A DNA stretch of 6,015 nucleotides from Altererythrobacter sp. GTDB taxonomy: Bacteria > Pseudomonadota > Alphaproteobacteria > Sphingomonadales > Sphingomonadaceae. The position numbers were made by a program, and so were the translations under genes. The DNA is taken from NCBI GenBank assembly GCA_023299945.1, contig JALZVZ010000343.1:1-6015 (forward strand). Direction: 5' to 3'. The notes beneath the pieces were generated by a model. The model was not told the origin of the DNA. It saw only the letters and a program-made list of their open reading frames with translations, and searched no databases. Below are positions 1-6,015 of this stretch, one piece after another; position 1 is the first letter of the stretch; each line of letters begins with the position of its first letter.

Positions 1-1001
1 TCGCGCGGGGTGAAAGCGCGCAAAGCATGCTGGACGCGGTTGCCCAATTGGCCAGCGACTTCTTCAGGAATGTCGATCGGGTTTTGAGTGACGAAATAAA
101 CGCCCACGCCTTTGGACCGGATCAAGCGCACGACCTGCTCGATTTTGTCTTCCAGCGCTTTGGGTGCATCATCGAACAGCAAATGCGCCTCGTCAAAGAA
201 GAACACGAGCTTGGGTTTTTCAGGATCGCCGACCTCGGGCAAAGTCTCAAACAATTCGGCCAGCAGCCAGAGCAAAAACGTCGCATATAGTTTCGGGCTG
301 CGCATCAATTTGTCCGCCGCCAGCACATTGACCATGCCCTTGCCGTTTTCATCGACTTTCAGAAAATCGTCAATTTCCAGCGCAGGCTCGCCAAAGAAAT
401 TATCCGCGCCTTGGCTTTCAAAGCTCAAGAGTTGACGCTGGATCGTGCCCACTGATTGCTTGGAGACATTGCCATATTTGCCCGACAATTCCTTGGCATT
501 TTCAGAGGCCCAGGCCAGTACGGCTTGCAAATCTGCAAAATCGAGCAGCAAAAGCCCATTGTCATCGGCATGGCGGAAGACAATTTGCAGCACGCCTTCT
601 TGCGTATCATTCAGGTCGAGCAGGCGGGCGAGCAGCAACGGCCCCATTTCCGAAATGGTGGTGCGGATCGGGTGGCCTTGCTCACCATACAAATCCCAGA
701 AGATTACCGGATTGTCGGAATAGGCGTATGTGTCCATGCCCAATTCTTTCGCGCGTTCCTCCAGCTTGTCTGCATGTTTGAACGTCGGTGAGCCCGCCAT
801 CGCAATGCCAGACAAATCGCCCTTCACATCGGCCACGAACACCGGGACACCATGGGCAGAGAAACTTTCCGCCATGCCTTGCAAGGTCACCGTTTTACCC
901 GTGCCGGTTGCGCCTGCAATCAACCCATGACGGTTGGCCCGTGATAGATCGAGATATTGTTTCTCGCCATTGCCAGCGAGGCCGATGAAAATTTGACCCA
1001 T
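1..1001 (-). CDS. HerA-like P-loop ATPase, DUF853/YjgR family (partial, C-terminus off the left edge)
   Basis: The first 333 codons of a cytoplasmic HerA/FtsK-type ATPase are present; the rest lies beyond position 1. A Walker A motif GATGTGKT is at residues 30-37. A Walker B-type strand ending in D270-E271 (FFFDEAH) follows, then a sensor-like TQNP at 305-308. The blocks [11 protein letters not shown] (101-111) and LNDTQEGV, then DDNGLLLLD (about 130-152), are hallmarks of the DUF853 family, whose E. coli member is YjgR. That family is about 500 residues long, so roughly a third is missing. Its role is not established; helicase or translocase activity is only inferred from HerA. The ATG at 1001 is chosen because the typical N-terminus MGQIFIG begins there and an AAGGGA-like ribosome site (1013-1018) lies 11 bases upstream. 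It is divergent from the pabB operon. Confidence 0.95.
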   Translation of the reverse strand, partial: MGQIFIGLAGNGEKQYLDLSRANRHGLIAGATGTGKTVTLQGMAESFSAHGVPVFVADVKGDLSGIAMAGSPTFKHADKLEERAKELGMDTYAYSDNPVIFWDLYGEQGHPIRTTISEMGPLLLARLLDLNDTQEGVLQIVFRHADDNGLLLLDFADLQAVLAWASENAKELSGKYGNVSKQSVGTIQRQLLSFESQGADNFFGEPALEIDDFLKVDENGKGMVNVLAADKLMRSPKLYATFLLWLLAELFETLPEVGDPEKPKLVFFFDEAHLLFDDAPKALEDKIEQVVRLIRSKGVGVYFVTQNPIDIPEEVAGQLGNRVQHALRAFTPR

Positions 1002-1159
1002 GATATGTTGCGTCCCTTGCACGGAAAAATGTCATTGGCTGTTTGGAGCAGCAGCGGCCTTAAGGTCAAGCGCCCCACTGCGAAGTTTATCAGAGTTAAG
1101 CTGCCCATAAAACTGCACAGTATCGACTTGCGCGGTGAAAAGGCTATTGCTGCGCTGCG
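1002..1159. other. divergent intergenic region between the YjgR-family gene and pabB
   Basis: Both flanking genes point away from this 158-bp region, so it should carry at least two promoters. I see no convincing sigma-70 pair. On the minus strand a TTGACC (complement of 1064-1069) resembles a -35 box, but the position 17 bases on (complement of 1041-1046) matches TATAAT at only two bases. An 8-bp palindrome CCTTAAGG is at 1058-1065. An in-frame stop at 1136-1138 shows that the pabB reading frame cannot start further upstream than about 1139. Confidence 0.6.
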
Positions 1160-2971
1160 ATGGATAGGACCAAACCCTTTGTGCTGCTGGATGATGCCCG
1201 AGAAGACGGCGCTGCGCCTGCGCATCTTTATACCGCACCTCGCGAAGTTTTTGTGGCGCGGCGCGCAGGCGATGTGGCGCGCGTTTTGGACGAGGCACAG
1301 GCTGCACAGGCCAAGACGGGCGGACATTTGGCAGGCTCGATTGCTTATGAAGCGGGCCTAGCACTAGAGCCGAAGCTGGCAGAGATGTGCGATGCCCGGT
1401 CCGGAGCATTGGGCCCGCTGTTGTGGCTGGGTCTGTTTGATAATGTACGCGAGATTGCGGCGGATGCTGTGCCCGAGTGGCTGGCAGCGCAGGCGGAAAA
1501 CGCAGGCTCCATCGGCCCGCTGACCCCGCAGCTATCGACCGGCGGATATGCCGCTGTCTTTGCCCAGATGCGCGAGGCAATTGAGGCCGGTGATATTTAT
1601 CAGGCCAATCTGACCTATCCGCTAGCAGGCAGCTATCACGGCGATCCGCTGGGGATTTACGCGGCTCTGCGCCCTGCGGCCAGAGCGGGTTATGGCGGAG
1701 TGATCTTCGATGGCTCGCATTATCTGCTCAGCTGTTCGCCCGAATTGTTTGTCAGCCTGAAAGATGGGGCTGCGAAGGTAAAGCCGATGAAGGGCACGCG
1801 TCCACGTTCAAGCAATGCGGAGGTTGATCGCACGCAGGCAGAGGAATTGGCCGCTTCTGTTAAGGACCGCGCCGAGAATCTCATGATCGTCGATCTGATG
1901 CGCAATGATTTGTCGCGCGTGGCGCAGGCGGGCAGCGTCCAAGTAGAGAATGCCTTCACCGTCGAAACCTATCCCACCGTACATCAAATGGTGTCGACCG
2001 TGCGGGCGCAGCTGACAAAGGGCAAATCCGCTGCTGAGCTGATCCGCGCGATCTTCCCTTGCGGCTCTATTACGGGCGCGCCCAAAATCCGTGCAATGGA
2101 AATGATCGGCCAGCATGAACGCGATGCACGCGGAGCCTATTGCGGCGCGTTGGGCCGGATTGATCCTGATGGCAGCGCGGCTTTTAATGTCGCCATCCGC
2201 ACCTTGCGCCTCACCCCGATTGAAAACGGCCAAGGCAGCGCAGTGCTGGGCGTGGGCTCTGCCATTGTTGCTGATAGCGAACCACTCGCAGAACGGCGCG
2301 AATGCGAGATAAAGGCAGGGTTTGCGCGCCAGACAGGGCCAGATCTAACCGCTGCAAACTTCGATTTGATCGAGACGATGTTGTTCAAGCCAGAGACGGG
2401 CATTGAACTGCTAGAGCTACATTTAGAGCGCCTGAAAGCCAGCGCACAAGCTTTGGGCTGCGAATTTGATCGGCACGCTGCGCGCAATGCCATCCATGCA
2501 TTGTGTTTTGAATTGGAGGCGCAAAGCAAAATTCGGCTGTTGGCCGCACGCAGCGGCGCGATAGCGTTGGAAGCGGAAGTTTTAAGCGAGACCCGCTTAG
2601 AACCGCTCTGCGCCATTGCTTTGCCTCTGCCGGTTGACCCTTCTGATTGGCGGCTGCGGCATAAGACATCTGATCGCGGTTTTTACGAGGAAGCTTTGGC
2701 CGCTGCGAAACATTACGGGGCGGGTGAGGCTTTGCTGGTGCGCGAGGATGGCCTGATTACAGAGGGCAGCTTTAGCAATGTCTTTTTGGAGCGTGATGGC
2801 ATATTGCTGACCCCGCCCGCCCAGCTCGGCCTCTTACCCGGTGTCTTGCGGCGCTCCCTAATCGAACAAGGCAGCGCCAAAGAAGCCCCGCTCACCCTTG
2901 ATGATCTCGCCGATGGGTTCCTCCTCGGCAATGCCGTTCGCGGCCTAGTGAAAGCGACACTTCTGCCATGA
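1160..2971 (+). CDS. pabB: bifunctional aminodeoxychorismate synthase component I / 4-amino-4-deoxychorismate lyase (PabB-PabC fusion)
   Basis: This 603-residue cytoplasmic enzyme should aminate chorismate to 4-amino-4-deoxychorismate and then release pyruvate to give p-aminobenzoate for folate. Residues about 120-390 are a chorismate-binding domain. KPMKGTRPR (208-216) contains K211, the lysine typical of aminodeoxychorismate synthase where anthranilate synthase has Ala. DLMRNDLSRV (245-254), CGSITGAPK (301-309) with E314, and GVGSAIVADSEP (364-375) complete the active-site motifs. Residues about 400-603 form a class IV PLP aminotransferase/lyase domain: H501-K502 (KTSDR, the expected PLP lysine), LITEGSFSNVF (532-542) and a GLLPGVLR motif (557-564). 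The glutaminase partner PabA is not in the window. The ATG at 1160 is the first start after an in-frame stop at 1136; its ribosome site is weak. It heads an operon, with the stop overlapping the next start as ATGA. Confidence 0.95.
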   Translation: MDRTKPFVLLDDAREDGAAPAHLYTAPREVFVARRAGDVARVLDEAQAAQAKTGGHLAGSIAYEAGLALEPKLAEMCDARSGALGPLLWLGLFDNVREIAADAVPEWLAAQAENAGSIGPLTPQLSTGGYAAVFAQMREAIEAGDIYQANLTYPLAGSYHGDPLGIYAALRPAARAGYGGVIFDGSHYLLSCSPELFVSLKDGAAKVKPMKGTRPRSSNAEVDRTQAEELAASVKDRAENLMIVDLMRNDLSRVAQAGSVQVENAFTVETYPTVHQMVSTVRAQLTKGKSAAELIRAIFPCGSITGAPKIRAMEMIGQHERDARGAYCGALGRIDPDGSAAFNVAIRTLRLTPIENGQGSAVLGVGSAIVADSEPLAERRECEIKAGFARQTGPDLTAANFDLIETMLFKPETGIELLELHLERLKASAQALGCEFDRHAARNAIHALCFELEAQSKIRLLAARSGAIALEAEVLSETRLEPLCAIALPLPVDPSDWRLRHKTSDRGFYEEALAAAKHYGAGEALLVREDGLITEGSFSNVFLERDGILLTPPAQLGLLPGVLRRSLIEQGSAKEAPLTLDDLADGFLLGNAVRGLVKATLLP

Positions 2972-3714
2972 TCGACATTCTTTTTGAGGACGGCGAAGCG
3001 CTCGTTATCAACAAACCAGCTGGCCTATCGGTTGAGCAGCCGCGCCGCGGCGGCCCCAGCCTTGAGGATCATCTTGATGACTTAAGGTTTGGGTTCCACC
3101 GCCGCCCCGTGCCAGTCCATCGGCTGGATACAGATACCTCTGGCTGTTTGCTGCTGGCGCGCAACCCAAAGGCATTGAAGCGCTTTAACAGGGCATTTGA
3201 GCAGCGCCTTGTCACAAAAATCTATTGCGGGATATTGGGCCAACTGCCCGAGGAAACAGAAGGGCGGATTGAGTTGGCATTGACCAAGATCAGCTCTGAA
3301 GAAAAAGGCTGGCGCATGATCCCCGCGGACGATGGCAAGCCATCGGCAACCGATTGGAATGTGCGCGAGGTGCAAGACGGCAAAGCCCTAATCGAATTTC
3401 GACCTGAAACGGGCCGCACGCACCAGCTTCGTGTCCACGCCGCCAGCGGTCTTGGCACCGCATTGATCGGCGATCCGGTTTATGGCGACGCGAAAACTGC
3501 ACCGCGCACCATGCTTCATGCAGAAACTTTGATCGTCAAACGCGAGGGCAAGGCCGATATTACCGCCACTGCGCCTATGCCTGCAGATTTCCAAGCGTTT
3601 GGATTTGGCGTCACCGAGACACTGGACAAGAATCTGGACGAATCTCAAGCTCAACCCCAACCCAACCCGCAGCCAGAATCACAACCGGATCAGCAGGCCC
3701 CAACCAGTGGGTAG
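2968..3714 (+). CDS. RluA-family RNA pseudouridine synthase with Gln/Pro-rich tail
   Basis: This 248-residue protein converts selected uridines in rRNA or tRNA to pseudouridine. The catalytic motif HRLDTDTSG begins at residue 51, with the nucleophile Asp54. VINKPAGLSV (13-22), GRTHQLRVH (149-157) and GDPVYGD (168-174) are the other RluA-family blocks. There is no S4 domain ahead of the catalytic core, so it resembles the short RluA/TruC-type members; the target site cannot be read from sequence. Residues about 225-248 are a low-complexity Gln/Pro/Ser tail after the core ends, which the family does not need. The start overlaps the pabB stop by 4 bases (ATGA) with no clear ribosome site, which suggests translational coupling. 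The end overlaps the arfB start by 8 bases. Confidence 0.93.
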   Translation: MIDILFEDGEALVINKPAGLSVEQPRRGGPSLEDHLDDLRFGFHRRPVPVHRLDTDTSGCLLLARNPKALKRFNRAFEQRLVTKIYCGILGQLPEETEGRIELALTKISSEEKGWRMIPADDGKPSATDWNVREVQDGKALIEFRPETGRTHQLRVHAASGLGTALIGDPVYGDAKTAPRTMLHAETLIVKREGKADITATAPMPADFQAFGFGVTETLDKNLDESQAQPQPNPQPESQPDQQAPTSG

Positions 3715-4120
3715 GATTGCCGATCTTGCGGTGGAATTGGCGCAGGAGAAATTCATCGCCGCATCCGGCCCGGGCGGACAAAATGTCAATAAAGTTGCCA
3801 CCGCGGTGCAATTGCGCGTGGATGTGTTTGCGCTTGGCATGCCGCCAGACGCTTTCAACCGCCTAAAAGAGATCGCAGGCAGCAAGTTTACTAAGGATGG
3901 CGAGATCGTGCTGACAGCGCGCGAATACCGCACGCAGGAGCAAAACCGCGAGGCTGCTCGGGTGCGTTTGCTCGCCATGCTGGACGAGGCTTTGACCCCG
4001 CCGGCAACGCGCAAAAAGTCACGGGTCAACCGCTTGGGCAAGGTCAAACGCCTGAAAGCTAAGAAGGTCCGTAGCACTGTGAAGGCGGCACGCGGCAAAG
4101 TCAGTCGCTCTGATTGGTAA
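3707..4120 (+). CDS. arfB: peptidyl-tRNA hydrolase ArfB (alternative ribosome-rescue factor, YaeJ family)
   Basis: ArfB frees ribosomes stalled without a stop codon by hydrolysing the peptidyl-tRNA. The protein is 137 residues from the GTG at 3707, close to the 140 of E. coli YaeJ. The release-factor-like GGQ is at residues 23-25 within SGPGGQNVNK (20-29). The last 37 residues, from about 101, are very rich in Lys and Arg, matching the tail that enters the empty mRNA channel in this family. Both together separate it from RF1/RF2, which have a codon-recognition domain. An upstream ATG at 3599 in this frame is rejected: it would add 36 residues overlapping the pseudouridine synthase, with no family match. 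The GTG has only a weak CAGG (3694-3697) before it and is probably read by coupling with the preceding gene. It is last in the operon. Confidence 0.92.
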   Translation: MGRIADLAVELAQEKFIAASGPGGQNVNKVATAVQLRVDVFALGMPPDAFNRLKEIAGSKFTKDGEIVLTAREYRTQEQNREAARVRLLAMLDEALTPPATRKKSRVNRLGKVKRLKAKKVRSTVKAARGKVSRSDW

Positions 4121-4169
4121 GGATCGCTTGACTTTGGCCACAGAATCACCCAATTGCCCGCGACTGTAC

Positions 4170-4201
4170 GGCGGCGCGCCAAGCGTCGCCCTTATTTTTT
4201 T
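4170..4201 (+). terminator. intrinsic terminator after arfB, also upstream of rpmG
   Basis: The arms 4170-4177 (GGCGGCGC) and 4183-4190 (GCGTCGCC) form an 8-bp stem with one G-U pair and a 5-base loop. It is followed by CTTATTTTTTT, a typical U-tract. It sits 50 bases after the arfB stop and 45 bases before the rpmG start. A weaker alternative hairpin, GCCCT (4188-4192) with AGGGC (4202-4206), would enclose the U-run and uses part of the same 3' arm, so the two cannot form together. Confidence 0.85.
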
Positions 4202-4234
4202 AGGGCCCACCCGTCGGCCTTTGAACAAGATTTT

Positions 4235-4238
4235 AGGA
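4235..4238 (+). promoter_or_regulatory. ribosome binding site of rpmG
   Basis: AGGA lies 7 bases before the ATG at 4246. It fixes the start of this short gene and is the clearest ribosome site in the window. Confidence 0.8.
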
Positions 4239-4245
4239 AACCGTC

Positions 4246-4413
4246 ATGGCGAAATCCGCAACCGTCAAGATCAAGCTCGTCTCCACCGAAGGCACTGGCT
4301 TTTATTACGTGACGAAAAAGAACCCTCGGAACATCACCGAGAAAATGGTTTTTCGTAAATATGATCCCGTCGTGCGCAAGCATGTCGAGTTCAAAGAAGC
4401 CAAAATCAAGTAA
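4246..4413 (+). CDS. rpmG: 50S ribosomal protein bL33
   Basis: This 55-residue basic protein is a small component of the large ribosomal subunit near the E site. The N-terminus [14 protein letters not shown], the [11 protein letters not shown] block (residues 19-29) and the ending [18 protein letters not shown] are diagnostic of bL33. It has no cysteines, so it is the zinc-free (C-minus) form. A good ribosome site (AGGA, 4235-4238) precedes the ATG. It follows the terminator at 4170-4201, so it probably has its own promoter or depends on read-through; lolA follows in the same direction after 97 bases with no terminator seen between them. Confidence 0.96.
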   Translation: MAKSATVKIKLVSTEGTGFYYVTKKNPRNITEKMVFRKYDPVVRKHVEFKEAKIK

Positions 4414-4498
4414 TCGGCCTGAAACATCGCCTGAGCTGAAGCGTTCCCTGAACACATTGGTACGGCGAAATTCAGTGACGGTTCAAATCGCCCGCGTT

Positions 4499-4505
4499 AA
4501 AGGGG
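4499..4505 (+). promoter_or_regulatory. ribosome binding site of lolA, bearing on the start choice
   Basis: AAAGGGG ends 5 bases before the ATG at 4511 and 8 bases before the tandem ATG at 4514. The spacing slightly favours the second ATG. Either gives the same signal peptide apart from one Met. Confidence 0.55.
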
Positions 4506-4510
4506 CGGTT

Positions 4511-5179
4511 ATGATGACTGTACCCAAATTTTCAAAACGCCCAGCCCTAGCGATTGCCGCTGGTGCATTGGCGATTGGCATCCCCGGCGCAGCCATGCTC
4601 GCCCCAGCCTCCCCTGCTACTGCACAATCGGCTGGAACGTTGGACAGCGCGGTGACTGCTTTGCGCACAATCGCCACGATGCGAGCGGATTTCACGCAAA
4701 CCGACCGTCAGGGGCAAACCTTGCGCGGCACGATGACATTGAAACGCCCGGGCAAAATTCGCTTTGAATATGCAAAAGGGACCGATCTGCTGGTCGTCTC
4801 CAATGGCAAATCGCTCTATTTGGTCGATTATGCCGTCGACCAAGTGCAGCGCTGGCCAATCAAAAATTCGCCGCTCGGCGCGCTGCTTGATCCAAGCCGT
4901 GATATCAAAAAATTTGGTAAGTTGATCCCGACTGGCAATTCCAAAGTGGTCAGCATCGAGGTTCGCGATCCCAAACGTCCTGAATTTGGCGTGATGAATA
5001 TGATCTTCGTCAAAGACGCCTCTGCGCCTGGCGGATTGCAATTGACCCATTGGGTTGCGCTCGATTCGCAGAATCACCGCACCACTGTTCGCTTGCGGAA
5101 TCACAACTACGGCGTTGCGGTTGCAGACAGTGCGTTCAAGTTCAAAGACCCACGCAAAACAACTCGTCGCCCGCGCTAA
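4511..5179 (+). CDS. lolA: outer-membrane lipoprotein carrier protein LolA
   Basis: LolA is the periplasmic chaperone that takes lipoproteins from the LolCDE transporter to the outer membrane. The 222-residue product has a signal peptide: a basic start (K6, K9, R10), a hydrophobic stretch from about residue 12 to 31, and a likely signal peptidase I site after A38 (ATA followed by QSAG). The mature part shows the LolA pattern M57-x3-F61-x-Q63, then GTMTLKRPGKIRFEY (73-87) and the strand VVSNGKSLYLVD. The length fits the family at roughly 200 residues. The frame is open further upstream, to an ATG at 4361 inside rpmG, but that start would bury the signal peptide. The C-terminus is unusually basic (RKTTRRPR). 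No other lol gene is in the window. Confidence 0.92.
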   Translation: MMTVPKFSKRPALAIAAGALAIGIPGAAMLAPASPATAQSAGTLDSAVTALRTIATMRADFTQTDRQGQTLRGTMTLKRPGKIRFEYAKGTDLLVVSNGKSLYLVDYAVDQVQRWPIKNSPLGALLDPSRDIKKFGKLIPTGNSKVVSIEVRDPKRPEFGVMNMIFVKDASAPGGLQLTHWVALDSQNHRTTVRLRNHNYGVAVADSAFKFKDPRKTTRRPR

Positions 5180-5359
5180 ACGCTTCGACCTCGATCAGTG
5201 GGACTCCTGCGATCAATACCTACGTTTCGTTCACTTTGGCGAAAGCGGCTTAAGAGTAATTTACAAATCTGAAGCGGTTCACCGGCAGGGTTTCCCCCCT
5301 GTTATCCCGGTCGGCGAATTTAAGCCGCTTTAGTCCAAGCGTGACGAACGCTCACTAGG
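5180..5359 (+). ncRNA. structured untranslated region after lolA; candidate small RNA or long 3' UTR
   Basis: No protein is supported here. The stretch is dense in inverted repeats. A perfect 12-bp pair at 5242-5253 and 5320-5331 encloses an inner stem: ACCGG (5281-5285) with CCGGT (5307-5311), and CAGGG (5286-5290) with CCCTG (5297-5301). A further short hairpin AGCGT/ACGCT is at 5338-5352. It runs into the terminator at 5360-5396. It could be the 3' end of the lolA message or a separate RNA; I see no clear promoter in it and recognise no known RNA family. Confidence 0.35.
5242..5331. repeat. perfect 12-bp inverted repeat, 66 bases apart
   Basis: AAAGCGGCTTAA (5242-5253) and TTAAGCCGCTTT (5320-5331) are exact reverse complements. 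Flanking bases show no target-site duplication, so a miniature transposon is not supported. A third, imperfect copy of the core (GAAGCGGTT, 5271-5279) lies between them. Confidence 0.85.
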
Positions 5360-5396
5360 AACCTCTGGCCCATTGCCCCCGGGTCAGAGGTTTTTT
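5360..5396 (+). terminator. strong intrinsic terminator of the lolA transcript or candidate RNA
   Basis: AACCTCTGGCCC (5360-5371) pairs with GGGTCAGAGGTT (5381-5392) as a 12-bp stem with one G-U pair and a 9-base loop, followed by T5391-T5396. It works in the plus direction only, as there is no T-run after the stem on the minus strand. It lies 180 bases past the lolA stop. Confidence 0.88.
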
Positions 5397-5568
5397 GTCT
5401 CTATCGGTGTGTGTTTTTTTCCGCACGCCATCCAGCGCACTACATCTTCGCCTATGCGATCTTTGATCGCGTCGCTGCGGGCGAGCACTTGCCCTTGCGG
5501 CTCACGATGTTCGCCGAGCCTCCAAGCCACAAAATCACCTGCGAAGTCTTTAGCGCTAGGCTGAAGCC
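5397..5568. other. 172-bp region with no supported gene
   Basis: This lies between the plus-strand terminator and the stop of the minus-strand alkaline phosphatase. A second T-run is near 5413-5419. A minus-strand frame is open from 5602 to a stop at 5384-5386 but has no ATG until late. A plus-strand frame (ATG 5411 to 5608) overlaps the phosphatase end. Neither resembles a protein I know. No clear terminator for the phosphatase gene is visible; a tiny GGCT/AGCC hairpin just after its stop has no T-run. Confidence 0.5.
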
Positions 5569-6015
5569 TTATTCTTTCCAGCCCAGCGCTTTCACGATGA
5601 TGTCATAGACAAGGTTCTGCTCGATCACGCCGCGCACACGCTCTGCGCCCGGCCCTTGCCCATATAAAGCGACATCCTCACCTGCATGGGTTTCGCTGCC
5701 GGTCGGGATCGCTGATTGCTGCTGTGCATTGACGCCAGTTTCCGGCATTGGCCGCTCTGCCAAATTGGCAATGGAGCCCGGGCCATTGCCATAGCCAAGC
5801 GTGGTGTAGGGCTTGCCGTCGTCCGCCTTGGCCGCCTCGGCGACTTCGCCGCCGCCGTCTGAAGGGGGAACGACGAGACCGAGAATATCATTCCCGCGCC
5901 GAGGGTATCCGGCGATAGTGAACACATGACTGTGATCGGCCGTCACCAAGATCAGCGTTTCATTGGGGTCGGTGTTTTGGATCGCATATTCGATCGCATT
6001 GGCAAATTCGACGGC
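5569..6015 (-). CDS. alkaline phosphatase, PhoA superfamily (partial, N-terminus off the right edge)
   Basis: The last 148 residues of a metal-dependent phosphomonoesterase are visible; the start lies past position 6015. TADHSH (visible residues 25-30) matches the TADHAH metal-site motif of E. coli alkaline phosphatase (its Asp369 and His370). SETHAGEDVALYGQGP, with His at visible residue 110, matches the region of its zinc ligand His412. The segment between holds a long insert rich in Gly, Ala, Pro and Gln. The catalytic serine and the signal peptide would be upstream and cannot be seen, so periplasmic location is inferred from the family. The gene is convergent with lolA. Confidence 0.9.
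   Translation of the reverse strand, partial: AVEFANAIEYAIQNTDPNETLILVTADHSHVFTIAGYPRRGNDILGLVVPPSDGGGEVAEAAKADDGKPYTTLGYGNGPGSIANLAERPMPETGVNAQQQSAIPTGSETHAGEDVALYGQGPGAERVRGVIEQNLVYDIIVKALGWKE

Noticed and set aside
1041..1070. TTGACC on the minus strand as a -35 box for the YjgR-family gene.
   Set aside because: No acceptable -10 hexamer lies at 16-18 bases, so it is not listed as a promoter.
1032..1580. A long minus-strand open frame antisense to the start of pabB.
   Set aside because: Its composition is a shadow of the high-G+C pabB frame, with no domain or ribosome site.
3599..3706. An upstream extension of arfB from an ATG at 3599.
   Set aside because: The added residues are only the shifted reading of the rluA-family tail, and the GTG start gives the normal family length.
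4440..4480. GTTCCCTGAAC in the rpmG-lolA gap as a possible LexA site.
   Set aside because: The alphaproteobacterial box needs GTTC-N7-GTTC, and the second half is absent.
4361..4510. An upstream extension of lolA from an ATG at 4361.
   Set aside because: It would overlap rpmG in another frame and put about 50 unrelated residues before a clear signal peptide.
5281..5311. The minus strand reads GGGATAACAGGG, like the core of the I-SceI homing site and also like a conserved 23S rRNA segment.
   Set aside because: The match is about 12 bases only and the flanks differ from both; there is no homing endonuclease, intron or rRNA context. Treated as chance.
5055..5333. A plus-strand open frame across the lolA end into the inverted-repeat region.
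   Set aside because: More than a third overlaps lolA in another frame and the rest has no recognisable protein features; the inverted repeats explain the region better.

Overview
The window looks like chromosomal core DNA from an alphaproteobacterium, most likely of the Sphingomonadales (Erythrobacter/Sphingomonas-like). This is inferred from the moderately high G+C, the protein sequences (a PabB-PabC fusion, a cysteine-free bL33, an alphaproteobacterial LolA) and the compact gene packing. I see no mobile element, CRISPR array, tRNA or rRNA. Taxonomy is inferred from protein character only.

Layout from left to right. Positions 1-1001 (minus) hold the N-terminal two thirds of a HerA-like P-loop ATPase of the DUF853/YjgR family, cut by the left edge. 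A 158-bp divergent intergenic region (1002-1159) separates it from a plus-strand run of three overlapping genes: a bifunctional aminodeoxychorismate synthase component I / aminodeoxychorismate lyase (folate branch, 1160-2971), an RluA-family pseudouridine synthase (2968-3714), and the ribosome-rescue hydrolase ArfB, which starts at a GTG inside the end of the rluA-family gene (3707-4120). A strong intrinsic terminator (4170-4201) closes this operon. Next come rpmG for ribosomal protein bL33 (4246-4413) and lolA for the periplasmic lipoprotein carrier (4511-5179). A 389-bp gap (5180-5568) follows. Its left half is rich in inverted repeats and ends in a second strong terminator (5360-5396). The last feature is the C-terminal part of an alkaline phosphatase on the minus strand (5569-6015), cut by the right edge.

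Functionally this is housekeeping: p-aminobenzoate synthesis for folate, rRNA/tRNA modification, rescue of stalled ribosomes, a ribosomal protein, and lipoprotein transport to the outer membrane. Two of the three operon genes and rpmG concern the ribosome. I did not find a convincing new multi-gene system. The feature most worth a second look is the structured stretch between lolA and its distant terminator. It has a perfect 12-bp inverted repeat enclosing a second hairpin and could be a small RNA or a structured 3' untranslated region. Secondary points are the Gln/Pro-rich tail of the pseudouridine synthase that overlaps the arfB start, and the terminator sitting just upstream of rpmG.
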